From positions 1 to 5,353 of the forward strand of contig JASFIT010000337.1 of the NCBI GenBank assembly GCA_050122535.1: a DNA stretch of 5,353 nucleotides, given 5' to 3'. Of the stretch, positions 1 through 5,037 are shown piece after piece. The notes under the pieces are model-generated. The model made no database searches. It saw only the letters and a program-made list of their open reading frames with translations, and was not told the DNA's origin. The first letter of the stretch is position 1. The number at the start of each line of letters is the position of its first letter. A program made the translations under genes and the position numbers. Source of the DNA: JASFEQ01 sp050122535. GTDB lineage: Bacteria > Desulfobacterota > DSM-4660 > Desulfatiglandales > HGW-15.

Positions 1-435
1 GTACTCCGTGTAACTGAACTTGAGGGCCACTTTGGCGATCAGGGGAGCGAAGAAAGTTAAGACGATGACGCTGAAGACTCCTCCGATAAAGGAGGCCACA
101 ACCGCCGTTGTCAGGGCCCTGTGGGCCTCCCCTTTGCGGGCCATTGGGTATCCATCCAATATGGTGCAAATGGCGGCCGGGGTGCCGGGCGTATTGATGA
201 GTATGGCACTAACCGCGCCACCATAAAAGGCCCCACAATAGACTGCCACCAACATACAGATACCCATGGCTGGATCCATTCCAAAGGTGAGGGGCAAAAG
301 AACCGTAACACCTACCATAGCTCCCACACCGGGTAGTACGCCCACAATGATTCCCAGGGGAACACTGAACAACAGGATGAGTATCATCTTCATATTGAGA
401 ACAGCCGCCCAACCGGCCACGAGGTCTGAAAACAT
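1..435 (-). CDS. tctA: TctA-family large permease of a tripartite tricarboxylate transporter, partial (N-terminal 145 residues)
   Basis: This is the large, many-helix inner-membrane subunit of a TTT transporter. It moves a carboxylate delivered by the periplasmic TctC protein into the cell, using an ion gradient. The gene reads without a stop from an ATG at 435 through base 1, so the C-terminal two thirds or more lie outside the window. Visible family marks are the Pro-Gly loop GVLPGVG at residues 32-38, the helix/loop YGGAVSAILINTPGTPA at 71-87, and the conserved DGYPMARKG at 94-102. Hydrophobic segments lie at about 17-33, 59-81 and 108-132. The start is supported by a GAGAGG ribosome site that overlaps the tctB stop codon, with only 15 bases between the two genes, which suggests translational coupling. 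Family assignment is firm from the motifs; the transported substrate is unknown. Confidence 0.93.
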   Translation of the reverse strand, partial: MFSDLVAGWAAVLNMKMILILLFSVPLGIIVGVLPGVGAMVGVTVLLPLTFGMDPAMGICMLVAVYCGAFYGGAVSAILINTPGTPAAICTILDGYPMARKGEAHRALTTAVVASFIGGVFSVIVLTFFAPLIAKVALKFSYTEY

Positions 436-446
436 GCTTCTAAGGT

Positions 447-452
447 CCTCTC
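447..452 (-). promoter_or_regulatory. tctA ribosome binding site overlapping the tctB stop codon
   Basis: GAGAGG on the minus strand lies 11 bases before the tctA ATG and includes part of the tctB TGA stop. Ribosomes finishing tctB are therefore placed at the tctA start, as expected for two membrane subunits made in fixed ratio. The spacing is slightly long, so coupling may matter for efficient initiation; that is inference. Confidence 0.6.
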
Positions 453-945
453 AAAATAGACTGCCCGAGGGCAGGAAGACATTAAGTAGGGTCCCGAACA
501 GATAATAGCTTGCCAGGGTTATGGCAGGTGGGATGAGAATAAGGGGCCATAGCGAGCGTACACCTAAGAGATAAAAGCCCAGAACCATAAAGGCAATCGT
601 AGAGATTACGTAGCCGAAGAGCGTGGCCAGGTACACATATACAAGAAAAGCCAAAAACATGATAAACGGACGGCCCTGCAGGAGCGCCTTCGGCCTGGTT
701 GCATCAGCTCGCGTTTTCAGGTGATCCCGCAGAGAAAAGAAGATGAGAAAGCCGGCTTGTAGGGCCAATGCGGCCAGCAGGAGGCGAGGTAAGAAGTGGA
801 CGCCCACGTCCCCGGGAATCTCTTCGAGCTCATACCCAGAGAAGTGGTAGGTGAGCACGAAAAATGCGATGGCAAAGATGAGCAACAGGATGCCCATCAT
901 CAGGTCACGCTGCGCCTTGCTCATGGTGCTCTCTTTTTCGACCAT
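451..945 (-). CDS. tctB: TctB-family small membrane subunit of a tripartite tricarboxylate transporter
   Basis: The 164-residue protein has the length and layout of the poorly conserved small TTT subunit, which partners TctA in the inner membrane. Hydrophobic segments lie at about residues 14-33, 51-70, 93-127 (long enough for two passes) and 130-157. Family-like features are GVHFLPRLLLAALALQ at 48-63 and the C-terminal YYLFGTLLNVFLPSG at 147-161, matching the usual Tyr-x-x-Phe ... Leu-Pro-x-Gly ending. The charged stretch at 72-92 is probably a cytoplasmic loop. The first ATG (945) is preferred over the one seven codons later because a strong GGAGGT site precedes it at 5 bases; the internal Met has only a weak GAGAG. 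The position between tctC and tctA in the usual C-B-A order supports the call. The 295-base gap upstream is unusually long for this family. Confidence 0.88.
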   Translation of the reverse strand: MVEKESTMSKAQRDLMMGILLLIFAIAFFVLTYHFSGYELEEIPGDVGVHFLPRLLLAALALQAGFLIFFSLRDHLKTRADATRPKALLQGRPFIMFLAFLVYVYLATLFGYVISTIAFMVLGFYLLGVRSLWPLILIPPAITLASYYLFGTLLNVFLPSGSLF

Positions 946-950
946 AGTCC

Positions 951-956
951 ACCTCC
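951..956 (-). promoter_or_regulatory. tctB ribosome binding site
   Basis: GGAGGT lies 5 bases before the ATG at 945 and decides the start in favour of that codon rather than the Met at codon 8. Its strength would allow tctB to be translated well on a processed message lacking tctC. Confidence 0.75.
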
Positions 957-1034
957 CTGGCTCGACTTCCGTCCTTTTGTTATTTCCAAACCCGGCGGCT
1001 GGGACTATAACGGCATCACCTAGACCAATCCCCA

Positions 1035-1049
1035 GTCGCCGGAGGCGAC
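1035..1049 (-). repeat. small GC-rich hairpin in the tctC-tctB spacer
   Basis: Arms GTCGCC (1035-1040) and GGCGAC (1044-1049) are perfect complements around a 3-base loop. The hairpin sits directly beside the longer 1057-1094 hairpin, on its tctB side. No run of T follows on either strand, so it does not look like an intrinsic terminator. Confidence 0.4.
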
Positions 1050-1056
1050 GGAGAGG

Positions 1057-1094
1057 TTTTCATTTGTCCCGAAAGTTCGCGGGACAAATGAAAA
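1057..1094 (-). repeat. perfect 15-bp inverted repeat (hairpin) between tctC and tctB
   Basis: Positions 1057-1071 and 1080-1094 are exact reverse complements (15 bp, arm TTTTCATTTGTCCCG) separated by an 8-base loop. On the transcript this would be a very stable stem. The sequence after it on the minus strand is CCTCTC rather than a T tract, so it is not a classical Rho-independent terminator. Inference: it may block 3'-to-5' exonucleases and stabilise the upstream tctC message, or be a copy of a dispersed palindromic repeat. Whether it recurs in the genome cannot be seen here. Confidence 0.75.
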
Positions 1095-1118
1095 ATTTCT
1101 TTCCCTCTGTGTCCCCTG

Positions 1119-1223
1119 CCCGCCATTCCATCCTCCGTAGCAGGCTACTGCGGAGGACGGGCGCTCTCGCTCAGGCGAGGCAGGCGGGTCTTCGCCTCTG
1201 CTTGCCCCGCCAAAGGCTTGGCG
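1119..1223 (-). repeat. GC-rich cluster of nested stem-loops downstream of tctC
   Basis: Several complementary segments lie close together. CCCGCC (1119-1124) pairs with GGCGGG (1183-1188) and would enclose two hairpins: TCCTCCG/CGGAGGA (1131-1137 with 1151-1157, plus an inner CAG/CTG at 1141-1143 and 1148-1150), and CTCGC/GCGAG (1166-1170 with 1175-1179). A further stem CGCCAA/TTGGCG (1208-1213 with 1218-1223, 4-base loop) lies 17 bases after the tctC stop. The composition is much richer in G and C than the flanking genes and no credible reading frame runs through it. It looks like a dispersed structured repeat inserted into the operon, but with one copy visible that is inference. Confidence 0.5.
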
Positions 1224-1240
1224 ACGGGTGGTGAAATCCT

Positions 1241-2218
1241 CTACTTGGCCTTGGCCTTGTATGCTTTGAAGTACTTAATATCGGCCGCTATCTTTTGCTG
1301 AAAGGCGTTCCTGTCAAGGTACAGCACCGGCGACTTGGCTTTAAGCATGGCTTTGCCGAATTCCGGGCTCTTGGCCGCCTCGGCAAATGCGCTTTCCAGC
1401 TTCTTGAGCACTGCCGGAGCAAGGCCCTTCGGGGCGAAGATGCCCGTCCAGAGCTGCGGATAGGTCGCGACGCCATCCTCCTCCACAGTGGGAACATTCG
1501 GGGCCAAATCCAAACGTTCGCCGGCAAAAACCCCCATGATATTTAACTTGCCCGCCTTCTGGAGGCCGAGTGCCGCTCCCAATACCGCTAGCGCTATATC
1601 CACATGCCCGCCGACGGCGGCTGTGATACCGGGTCGCAGTCCCTTGAACGGAACCCCCTTCATTTGGATGCCCGTTTGCGTTTCAAGGGCCCTCAACATC
1701 AGGAAGGGAACGGTGCCCAGGCCTGGGTGCGCATATTTGACTTCACCTGGGTGTTTTTTGGCGTATGCGATCAGCTCTTTCGTGGTCTTGTAAGGCGTAT
1801 GGGCGCCGGCCACCAGCACAATCGGCAGATACGTAAACTGGCAGATGGGCTCCAAATCCTCTGTTCCGTATGGAAGCTTGGCTGAGAAGATGGGTTGGGT
1901 GACTGCTGGACCTATGGGAAGGGAACCGATCTCATAACCGTCCTTCTTGGCCTGCGCCACTTTGGCCGCTCCTATGGTTGCCCTGCCCCCTGTCACATTG
2001 GAGACTTTTACGGGTTGGCCCAGGGCCTTTGAGGCCGCATCGGCAAATATCCTGGTGGCAATGTCCCCACCTGACCCAGCTGGGAAAGGGTAGATCATAC
2101 GGATCGGCTTGCTGGGGTAGTCCCCGCCCATTACTGGGGCCCGGGTTCCGATCACCAACATGCCGCTTACCACAATCGCCACGATCAAAAGATTTTTGAG
2201 GTTCATACGTTTATCCAT
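1241..2218 (-). CDS. tctC: TctC/Bug-family periplasmic substrate-binding protein of a tripartite tricarboxylate transporter
   Basis: This 325-residue exported protein captures a carboxylate ligand in the periplasm and delivers it to TctA/TctB. The N-terminus has a basic start (MDKRMNLKN), a hydrophobic core at about residues 9-25 and a likely cleavage near residues 27-32, a normal signal peptide. Family marks follow: YPSKPIRMIYPFPAGSGGDI (34-53), equivalent to the usual Pro-x-Gly-Gly ... Asp ligand loop, then GAAKVAQAKKDGYEIG (83-98). Later come GLGTVPF and VPFKGLRPGITAAVGGHVDI, the family's second ligand loop and Gly-Gly-x-Val-Asp strand. The length is normal. AAGGAGG lies 5 bases before the first ATG, so that start is preferred over Met5. 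It is the first transporter gene after the regulator, 75 bases downstream. Bug proteins bind diverse di- and tricarboxylates or aromatic acids, so the ligand is not predictable. Confidence 0.95.
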   Translation of the reverse strand: MDKRMNLKNLLIVAIVVSGMLVIGTRAPVMGGDYPSKPIRMIYPFPAGSGGDIATRIFADAASKALGQPVKVSNVTGGRATIGAAKVAQAKKDGYEIGSLPIGPAVTQPIFSAKLPYGTEDLEPICQFTYLPIVLVAGAHTPYKTTKELIAYAKKHPGEVKYAHPGLGTVPFLMLRALETQTGIQMKGVPFKGLRPGITAAVGGHVDIALAVLGAALGLQKAGKLNIMGVFAGERLDLAPNVPTVEEDGVATYPQLWTGIFAPKGLAPAVLKKLESAFAEAAKSPEFGKAMLKAKSPVLYLDRNAFQQKIAADIKYFKAYKAKAK

Positions 2219-2293
2219 CTTTTCCTCCTTTTTGCCAAAAGGTTATAAGGTTAAAACAGCCTCCAGGCGGCCTATGCTTGGTCTTGATAGCGA

Positions 2294-2304
2294 TCACCTG
2301 GTGA
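2294..2304. promoter_or_regulatory. short palindrome at the end of the regulator gene, possible operator
   Basis: TCACC and GGTGA flank a single central base, forming an 11-base odd palindrome that covers the regulator's stop codon, about 75 bases upstream of tctC. FCD-type GntR proteins bind short palindromes, so this could be a secondary site controlling the transporter genes. It is short enough to arise by chance, and no clear promoter is visible beside it. Confidence 0.15.
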
Positions 2305-3061
2305 CGGCTGAACCATTAAAGCCCATCTCCTCAACTGAGGAGCCTAAATCACCTGAAGTTGCCAGCATCTTCTCTTCCAGGTCTTTCAATGTGGGTACAA
2401 TATCTTCCAGGTGAAAACGCATCTTTCGACGCGCTCCTTCAACGTCGCCCTGGCGGACCAGTTCTAAAAGCTCAGGGTGTGACGTGGTGTCGTGGATTAT
2501 TCGTTCTGACGGCTTGATCTTTAAAATCAATTCCTCTGTGAAGTCCATCAGGATATTGACCAATATGTCATACATAGGGTTGTGGGCGCACTTTGCAAGG
2601 AGCCTATGGAAGTTCACGTTCCAGGCCACATATTCATCTCCAGGCGCATCAGGCATGCCCTCAATGCCCTCGGCCAGTATCTCCACATCCTCGCCCCTTG
2701 CTCTCTCTGCTGCCAGTGCGGCCACGATAGGTTCAATTTCTAATCTCACCTCCATGATATCCGCAACCTTTGCCTTCCCTAATCGAAGCACGTCTTTTAT
2801 CACCTGGGAGACCGCATCATGTTTCATGGGTAGGACAAAGGCACCCCCCTTGGGACCTCTTTTAATTTCTATCAGGCCCGCCTGCTCCAGGTTCCTGATT
2901 GCTTCCCGGACAATAACCCTGCTCACGCCGAAGATCTTCACGAGCTGGTGTTCGGGAGGGATCCTTTCCCCAGGCTGATATTCTCCTTGGAAAATGGACT
3001 CCTTGAGTTGGCTGCTGACCAGGTCTGCGAGCCGGCCCTTTGGAACATGCGTGTAATTCAT
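2294..3061 (-). CDS. GntR-family (FadR/FCD subfamily) transcriptional regulator
   Basis: This 255-residue cytoplasmic DNA-binding protein is probably the local ligand-responsive repressor of the operon. Residues 8-77 are a winged helix-turn-helix of GntR type (LADLVSSQLKESIFQGEYQP, then GERIPPEHQL, FGVSRVIVREAIRNLEQAGL, and the wing KRGPKGGAFV). Residues about 98-230 form the all-helical FCD domain, beginning DIMEVRLEIEP. The FCD metal-site positions appear as N148, H152 (NFHRLLA), H195 and H217, with Asn where several characterised members have Asp. The frame stays open to 3166, but that extension would run into the preceding gene; the Met at 3061 starts right before the conserved domain and is preferred, although its ribosome site (GGGGT at 4 bases, or GGAG further away) is weak. 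It sits between the arylsulfotransferase-like gene and tctC, on the same strand. Its effector is unknown; a substrate of the transporter or enzyme is the natural guess. Confidence 0.93.
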   Translation of the reverse strand: MNYTHVPKGRLADLVSSQLKESIFQGEYQPGERIPPEHQLVKIFGVSRVIVREAIRNLEQAGLIEIKRGPKGGAFVLPMKHDAVSQVIKDVLRLGKAKVADIMEVRLEIEPIVAALAAERARGEDVEILAEGIEGMPDAPGDEYVAWNVNFHRLLAKCAHNPMYDILVNILMDFTEELILKIKPSERIIHDTTSHPELLELVRQGDVEGARRKMRFHLEDIVPTLKDLEEKMLATSGDLGSSVEEMGFNGSAVTR

Positions 3062-3123
3062 ATTGACCCCAATTCTCCGTGTCTCCCCTTGCTCTGTGAG
3101 AGATCCTAAAATATATATCGAAA

Positions 3124-4335
3124 TCAGTCGCCTTCCGCAGGAGGTAAGTTTTGAAACTGCGGGCAATAGTCAGAGGCATATCGATGGGCTCTGAAGATTC
3201 CCCAACGGACTGCCCCTTCTGGATCGGGGATTGGACGAACCCAGTGCCATACAAGCTCATTCTCCTTAGTGAGTTCGAATACGATGCCATTGCCTCCTGA
3301 GCAGACCACGCTGTTACCATTGGGAAGACGATCGACACCGCTTACGAAAGGTGAAAAGTGAACTCTACCGGACACATAACCCTCAATTCCGAACTCCGGC
3401 TCACTCTGCCACACAATTTCCCCGGTCTTGATATCCACCTCAAGCGCTCTGGAGTAAAAATTATACATGGCGTTGTCATAGACTAGCATGTTACCTGCGC
3501 CAGGAAGGCCTTCTGCTATGTGATGAGCGTCATGGGGTCCCCCCATATTCTTGGGATCCCGAATATCATGGTGTTCCACTTGTCCCGTCTCTTGATCCAA
3601 GTATGCCACATTTCCCCAACGCCAGGTGATATCGCCGGACTGGCGATCAATAATGAAAGCGCCGTCTGTATGCCTGCTGCTGGACATGATATTCCCGTCA
3701 GGCATCACATCCACATCATTGATATGGGTCCACTCCTCCCTCGGATGAATCGCCCCGATTATGTCGATATCAGGATCAAAATGCTCTATTCCGTGCCACT
3801 CCCATACCGTCCTCCCCTCTGAATCGATTTCGCGAAAATAATCGCCAAACATGGTTCCATCTTTGTGCTCCGTGCCCTTCTGGCCTCCACGCACCTTCTT
3901 GGCCAATTCGGGTGGTACCACTTCCCAGCCCACATAGATGTAGTGACCGTTTGGCAGTTTCCTGAAATCGTGATGCATGTAGGGGTCAAAATGCTCGAAG
4001 ACGATATTACTCTCCCAGTCAAACTCCGTCATCATACCCGTGGCCCCTCCCATATGGTATTTGTCGTAACCGGGTCTGTTGGGGTGAGCTTTGGAACAAC
4101 GCTGAACAGAGACTAAATGTCCGTCCGGCATCAGCCGGGAGTACCATGGGGGATAGGGCGTTTTCCAGGTGTGGACGGTCTCTCCCTTCATGTCCATCAA
4201 GATGACCTCGCCAGGGGATTGGTTCGGCTCCGGGGCGGATCTGCGCGGCATTGTCGTTATCAGCGTATAACCAGAAAATGCCTTGTCTTTGTCGAAGAGG
4301 GTAACGCCTGACTCGAACTTATGCGGCCATGACAT
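3124..4335 (-). CDS. arylsulfotransferase (ASST)-like beta-propeller protein without a signal peptide
   Basis: The 403-residue protein resembles PAPS-independent aryl-sulfate sulfotransferases, which move sulfate between phenolic compounds through a sulfohistidine. Propeller-blade repeats are visible as GETVHTWKTP (51-60), EGRTVWEWHG (173-182), SGDITWRWGN (233-242), TGEIVWQSEP (304-313) and NELVWHWVRP (359-368), with LPNG/MPDG turns between them. Candidate active-site residues, in the order and approximate spacing of the E. coli enzyme as I remember it (H252, H356, R374, H436), are H122 (MHHDF), H204 (WTHINDV), R221 (SSRHTDG) and H268 (GPHDAHH). The N-terminus (MSWPHKFESG) is polar, with no signal peptide or anchor, whereas classical ASSTs are periplasmic; a cytoplasmic role is inferred. 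AAGGAG lies 8 bases before the ATG. It is the first gene of the minus-strand operon. The fold is well supported; sulfotransferase activity is less certain and the substrate is unknown. Confidence 0.82.
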   Translation of the reverse strand: MSWPHKFESGVTLFDKDKAFSGYTLITTMPRRSAPEPNQSPGEVILMDMKGETVHTWKTPYPPWYSRLMPDGHLVSVQRCSKAHPNRPGYDKYHMGGATGMMTEFDWESNIVFEHFDPYMHHDFRKLPNGHYIYVGWEVVPPELAKKVRGGQKGTEHKDGTMFGDYFREIDSEGRTVWEWHGIEHFDPDIDIIGAIHPREEWTHINDVDVMPDGNIMSSSRHTDGAFIIDRQSGDITWRWGNVAYLDQETGQVEHHDIRDPKNMGGPHDAHHIAEGLPGAGNMLVYDNAMYNFYSRALEVDIKTGEIVWQSEPEFGIEGYVSGRVHFSPFVSGVDRLPNGNSVVCSGGNGIVFELTKENELVWHWVRPIPDPEGAVRWGIFRAHRYASDYCPQFQNLPPAEGD

Positions 4336-4440
4336 ATCCGTTTCTCCTTTTTATAGTTGAGTTTGTTATGAATGCTGATTTCTTGGCAGCGGGAAGTCTA
4401 TTTATGTAAGGTTCTGATATGACAACAAATAACAGGTTAA

Positions 4441-4468
4441 ATGATATTTAATGTATAATGTATAACAA
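4441..4468 (-). promoter_or_regulatory. second candidate promoter for the minus-strand operon
   Basis: On the minus strand, TTGTTA (4468-4463) and TATCAT (4446-4441) are separated by 16 bases. The -10 box matches five of six consensus bases, the -35 four of six. It overlaps the end of the stronger candidate just upstream, so only one of the two may be used. It would give a leader of about 100 bases. Confidence 0.3.
4451..4464. repeat. tandem heptamer in the divergent promoter region, possible operator
   Basis: ATGTATA occurs twice in direct succession (4451-4457 and 4458-4464). It lies just downstream of the -10 of the best minus-strand promoter, where a bound repressor would block transcription. 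The repeat also contains a perfect TATAAT in the plus direction (4454-4459), but no acceptable -35 box lies at the right distance. The site is a candidate for the FCD regulator encoded in the operon; this rests on position only. Confidence 0.3.
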
Positions 4469-4496
4469 TTGATATCACCATCCAGTCATTTGTCAA
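4469..4496 (-). promoter_or_regulatory. best candidate promoter of the ASST-regulator-TTT operon
   Basis: A perfect TTGACA -35 box (4496-4491) is followed after 16 bases by TATCAA (4474-4469), four of six consensus -10 bases. The expected start is near 4462, giving a leader of roughly 125 bases before the ATG at 4335. It lies in the only sizeable AT-rich gene-free stretch upstream of the operon, which fits a main promoter. Confidence 0.5.
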
Positions 4497-4539
4497 GTGA
4501 AAACGCCCAAATATTGAAATCAAAGGATTCGTGGTTAAC

Positions 4540-4569
4540 TTCTGTCTACTTATGAAGATTTGGACAGAA
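4540..4569. repeat. interrupted inverted repeat just upstream of the small membrane gene
   Basis: TTCTGTC (4540-4546) and GACAGAA (4563-4569) are perfect 7-bp complements separated by 16 bases, ending 10 bases before the AGGAGG ribosome site of the next gene. It could be a two-half-site operator or a leader hairpin close to the ribosome site. No promoter was clear enough to decide. Confidence 0.3.
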
Positions 4570-4591
4570 TACTGGAATTAGGAGGCATAAA

Positions 4592-4852
4592 ATGGCAAAT
4601 TTTAGGTTTTATTTTCCAGGCATCACACTAATCCTTATAGCGATTGCAATCATAGCCGTGCCTGAAATTCTCGTGGCTTTCATCGCAGCCGCCATTATCG
4701 TGGTCGGCATTGCACTGCTGTACATGGGCCATATAGCTAGGAAAACAGAGATTGAAATGAGGGATTCTGGGGAATGGGTTCATGGCGACGGTTTCTTTGA
4801 TGGGTGGTTTGCCAGGGCGCCCGTGTATAGGAGGAGGCATAGACGTTTCTAG
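4592..4852 (+). CDS. small two-helix membrane protein of unknown function
   Basis: The 86-residue protein starts at an ATG 6 bases after a strong AGGAGG site, and it is the only plus-strand frame here with convincing coding character. Residues about 8-25 and 27-46 are strongly hydrophobic (Ile, Ala, Val rich), with a VPE break near residues 23-25, so it probably forms a hairpin of two inner-membrane helices. The rest is polar: HIARKTEIEMRD (47-58), a Gly/Asp/Trp-rich segment GEWVHGDGFFDGW (60-72), and a very basic end RRRHRRF (80-86). The basic tail probably lies in the cytoplasm by the positive-inside rule. It is divergent from the ASST-like gene and convergent with the ilvC-like gene, so it appears to be transcribed alone. 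I do not recognise a named family. Confidence 0.75.
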   Translation: MANFRFYFPGITLILIAIAIIAVPEILVAFIAAAIIVVGIALLYMGHIARKTEIEMRDSGEWVHGDGFFDGWFARAPVYRRRHRRF

Positions 4853-4932
4853 ACCGCTCGCTTTGCCCTGCCTGCCAGCGTCGGCTCGTCCTATGCCGGG
4901 GCAGCGCTAGTGATGGTGGGCAACTCACGTTG
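4853..4932. other. GC-rich non-coding stretch after the small membrane gene
   Basis: Between the stop codon and the octamer repeat lie about 80 bases richer in G and C than the surroundings, with short complementary pieces such as CTGCC and GGCAG but no strong stem followed by T residues. No reading frame or promoter is evident. Its texture resembles the GC-rich spacer at 1119-1223, without a long shared string that I could find. Confidence 0.3.
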
Positions 4933-5037
4933 GGAATGTTGGTATACTGGAATGATGGAAAAATGGTTTTTATGTAAAACGCAAAAACGCCTTCAGGATC
5001 AACATTCCAATATTCCATTATTCCATTATTCCATTCC
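4933..5037. repeat. inverted repeat built from 8-base units between convergent genes
   Basis: The right arm (5004-5037) is a tandem run on the plus strand: ATTCCAAT once, then ATTCCATT three times, then CC. The left arm (4933-4960) carries the complementary-type units in the same 8-base period: GGAATGTT, GGTATACT, GGAATGAT, GGAA. The arms can pair in several registers; GGAATGTT (4933-4940) is exactly complementary to AACATTCC (5001-5008), and 4940-4960 pairs with 5013-5033 with few mismatches. The right arm begins immediately after the stop codon of the ilvC-like gene. It could act as a shared transcript-end structure, but no clean T tract follows, so a dispersed repeat family is equally possible. 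Confidence 0.65.

Noticed and set aside
851..1234. Plus-strand 127-codon frame across the tctC-tctB spacer
   Set aside because: It begins antisense to tctB and runs through the GC-rich stem-loops, giving an Arg/Pro-rich low-complexity translation without domain character or ribosome site.
2219..2293. Possible terminator between the regulator gene and tctC (GC-rich piece followed by TTTT)
   Set aside because: The only stem has about four pairs with a loop of two bases, too short to form; the TTTT is more likely part of the AT-rich leader.
2484..2978. Plus-strand 164-codon open frame
   Set aside because: It lies entirely antisense to the well-supported GntR/FCD gene, has no ribosome site and resembles no protein.
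3062..3166. N-terminal extension of the regulator to a Met at 3166
   Set aside because: It would overlap the end of the ASST-like gene, adds 35 residues not typical of GntR proteins, and the domain begins right after the Met at 3061.
2862..3338. Minus-strand 158-codon frame across the regulator/ASST junction
   Set aside because: It overlaps two strong genes in another frame and its translation has no family features.
4454..4459. Perfect plus-strand TATAAT as promoter of the small membrane gene
   Set aside because: No usable -35 box occurs 15-19 bases upstream and there is no proper extended -10, so it is not listed as a promoter.
4484..4494. TCATTTGTC shared with the hairpin at 1057-1071
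   Set aside because: Nine shared bases without the complementary arm is within chance for this window.
4737..5018. Minus-strand 93-codon frame through the octamer repeat
   Set aside because: It crosses the inverted repeat and the 3' end of the small membrane gene antisense, with a composition dictated by the repeat.
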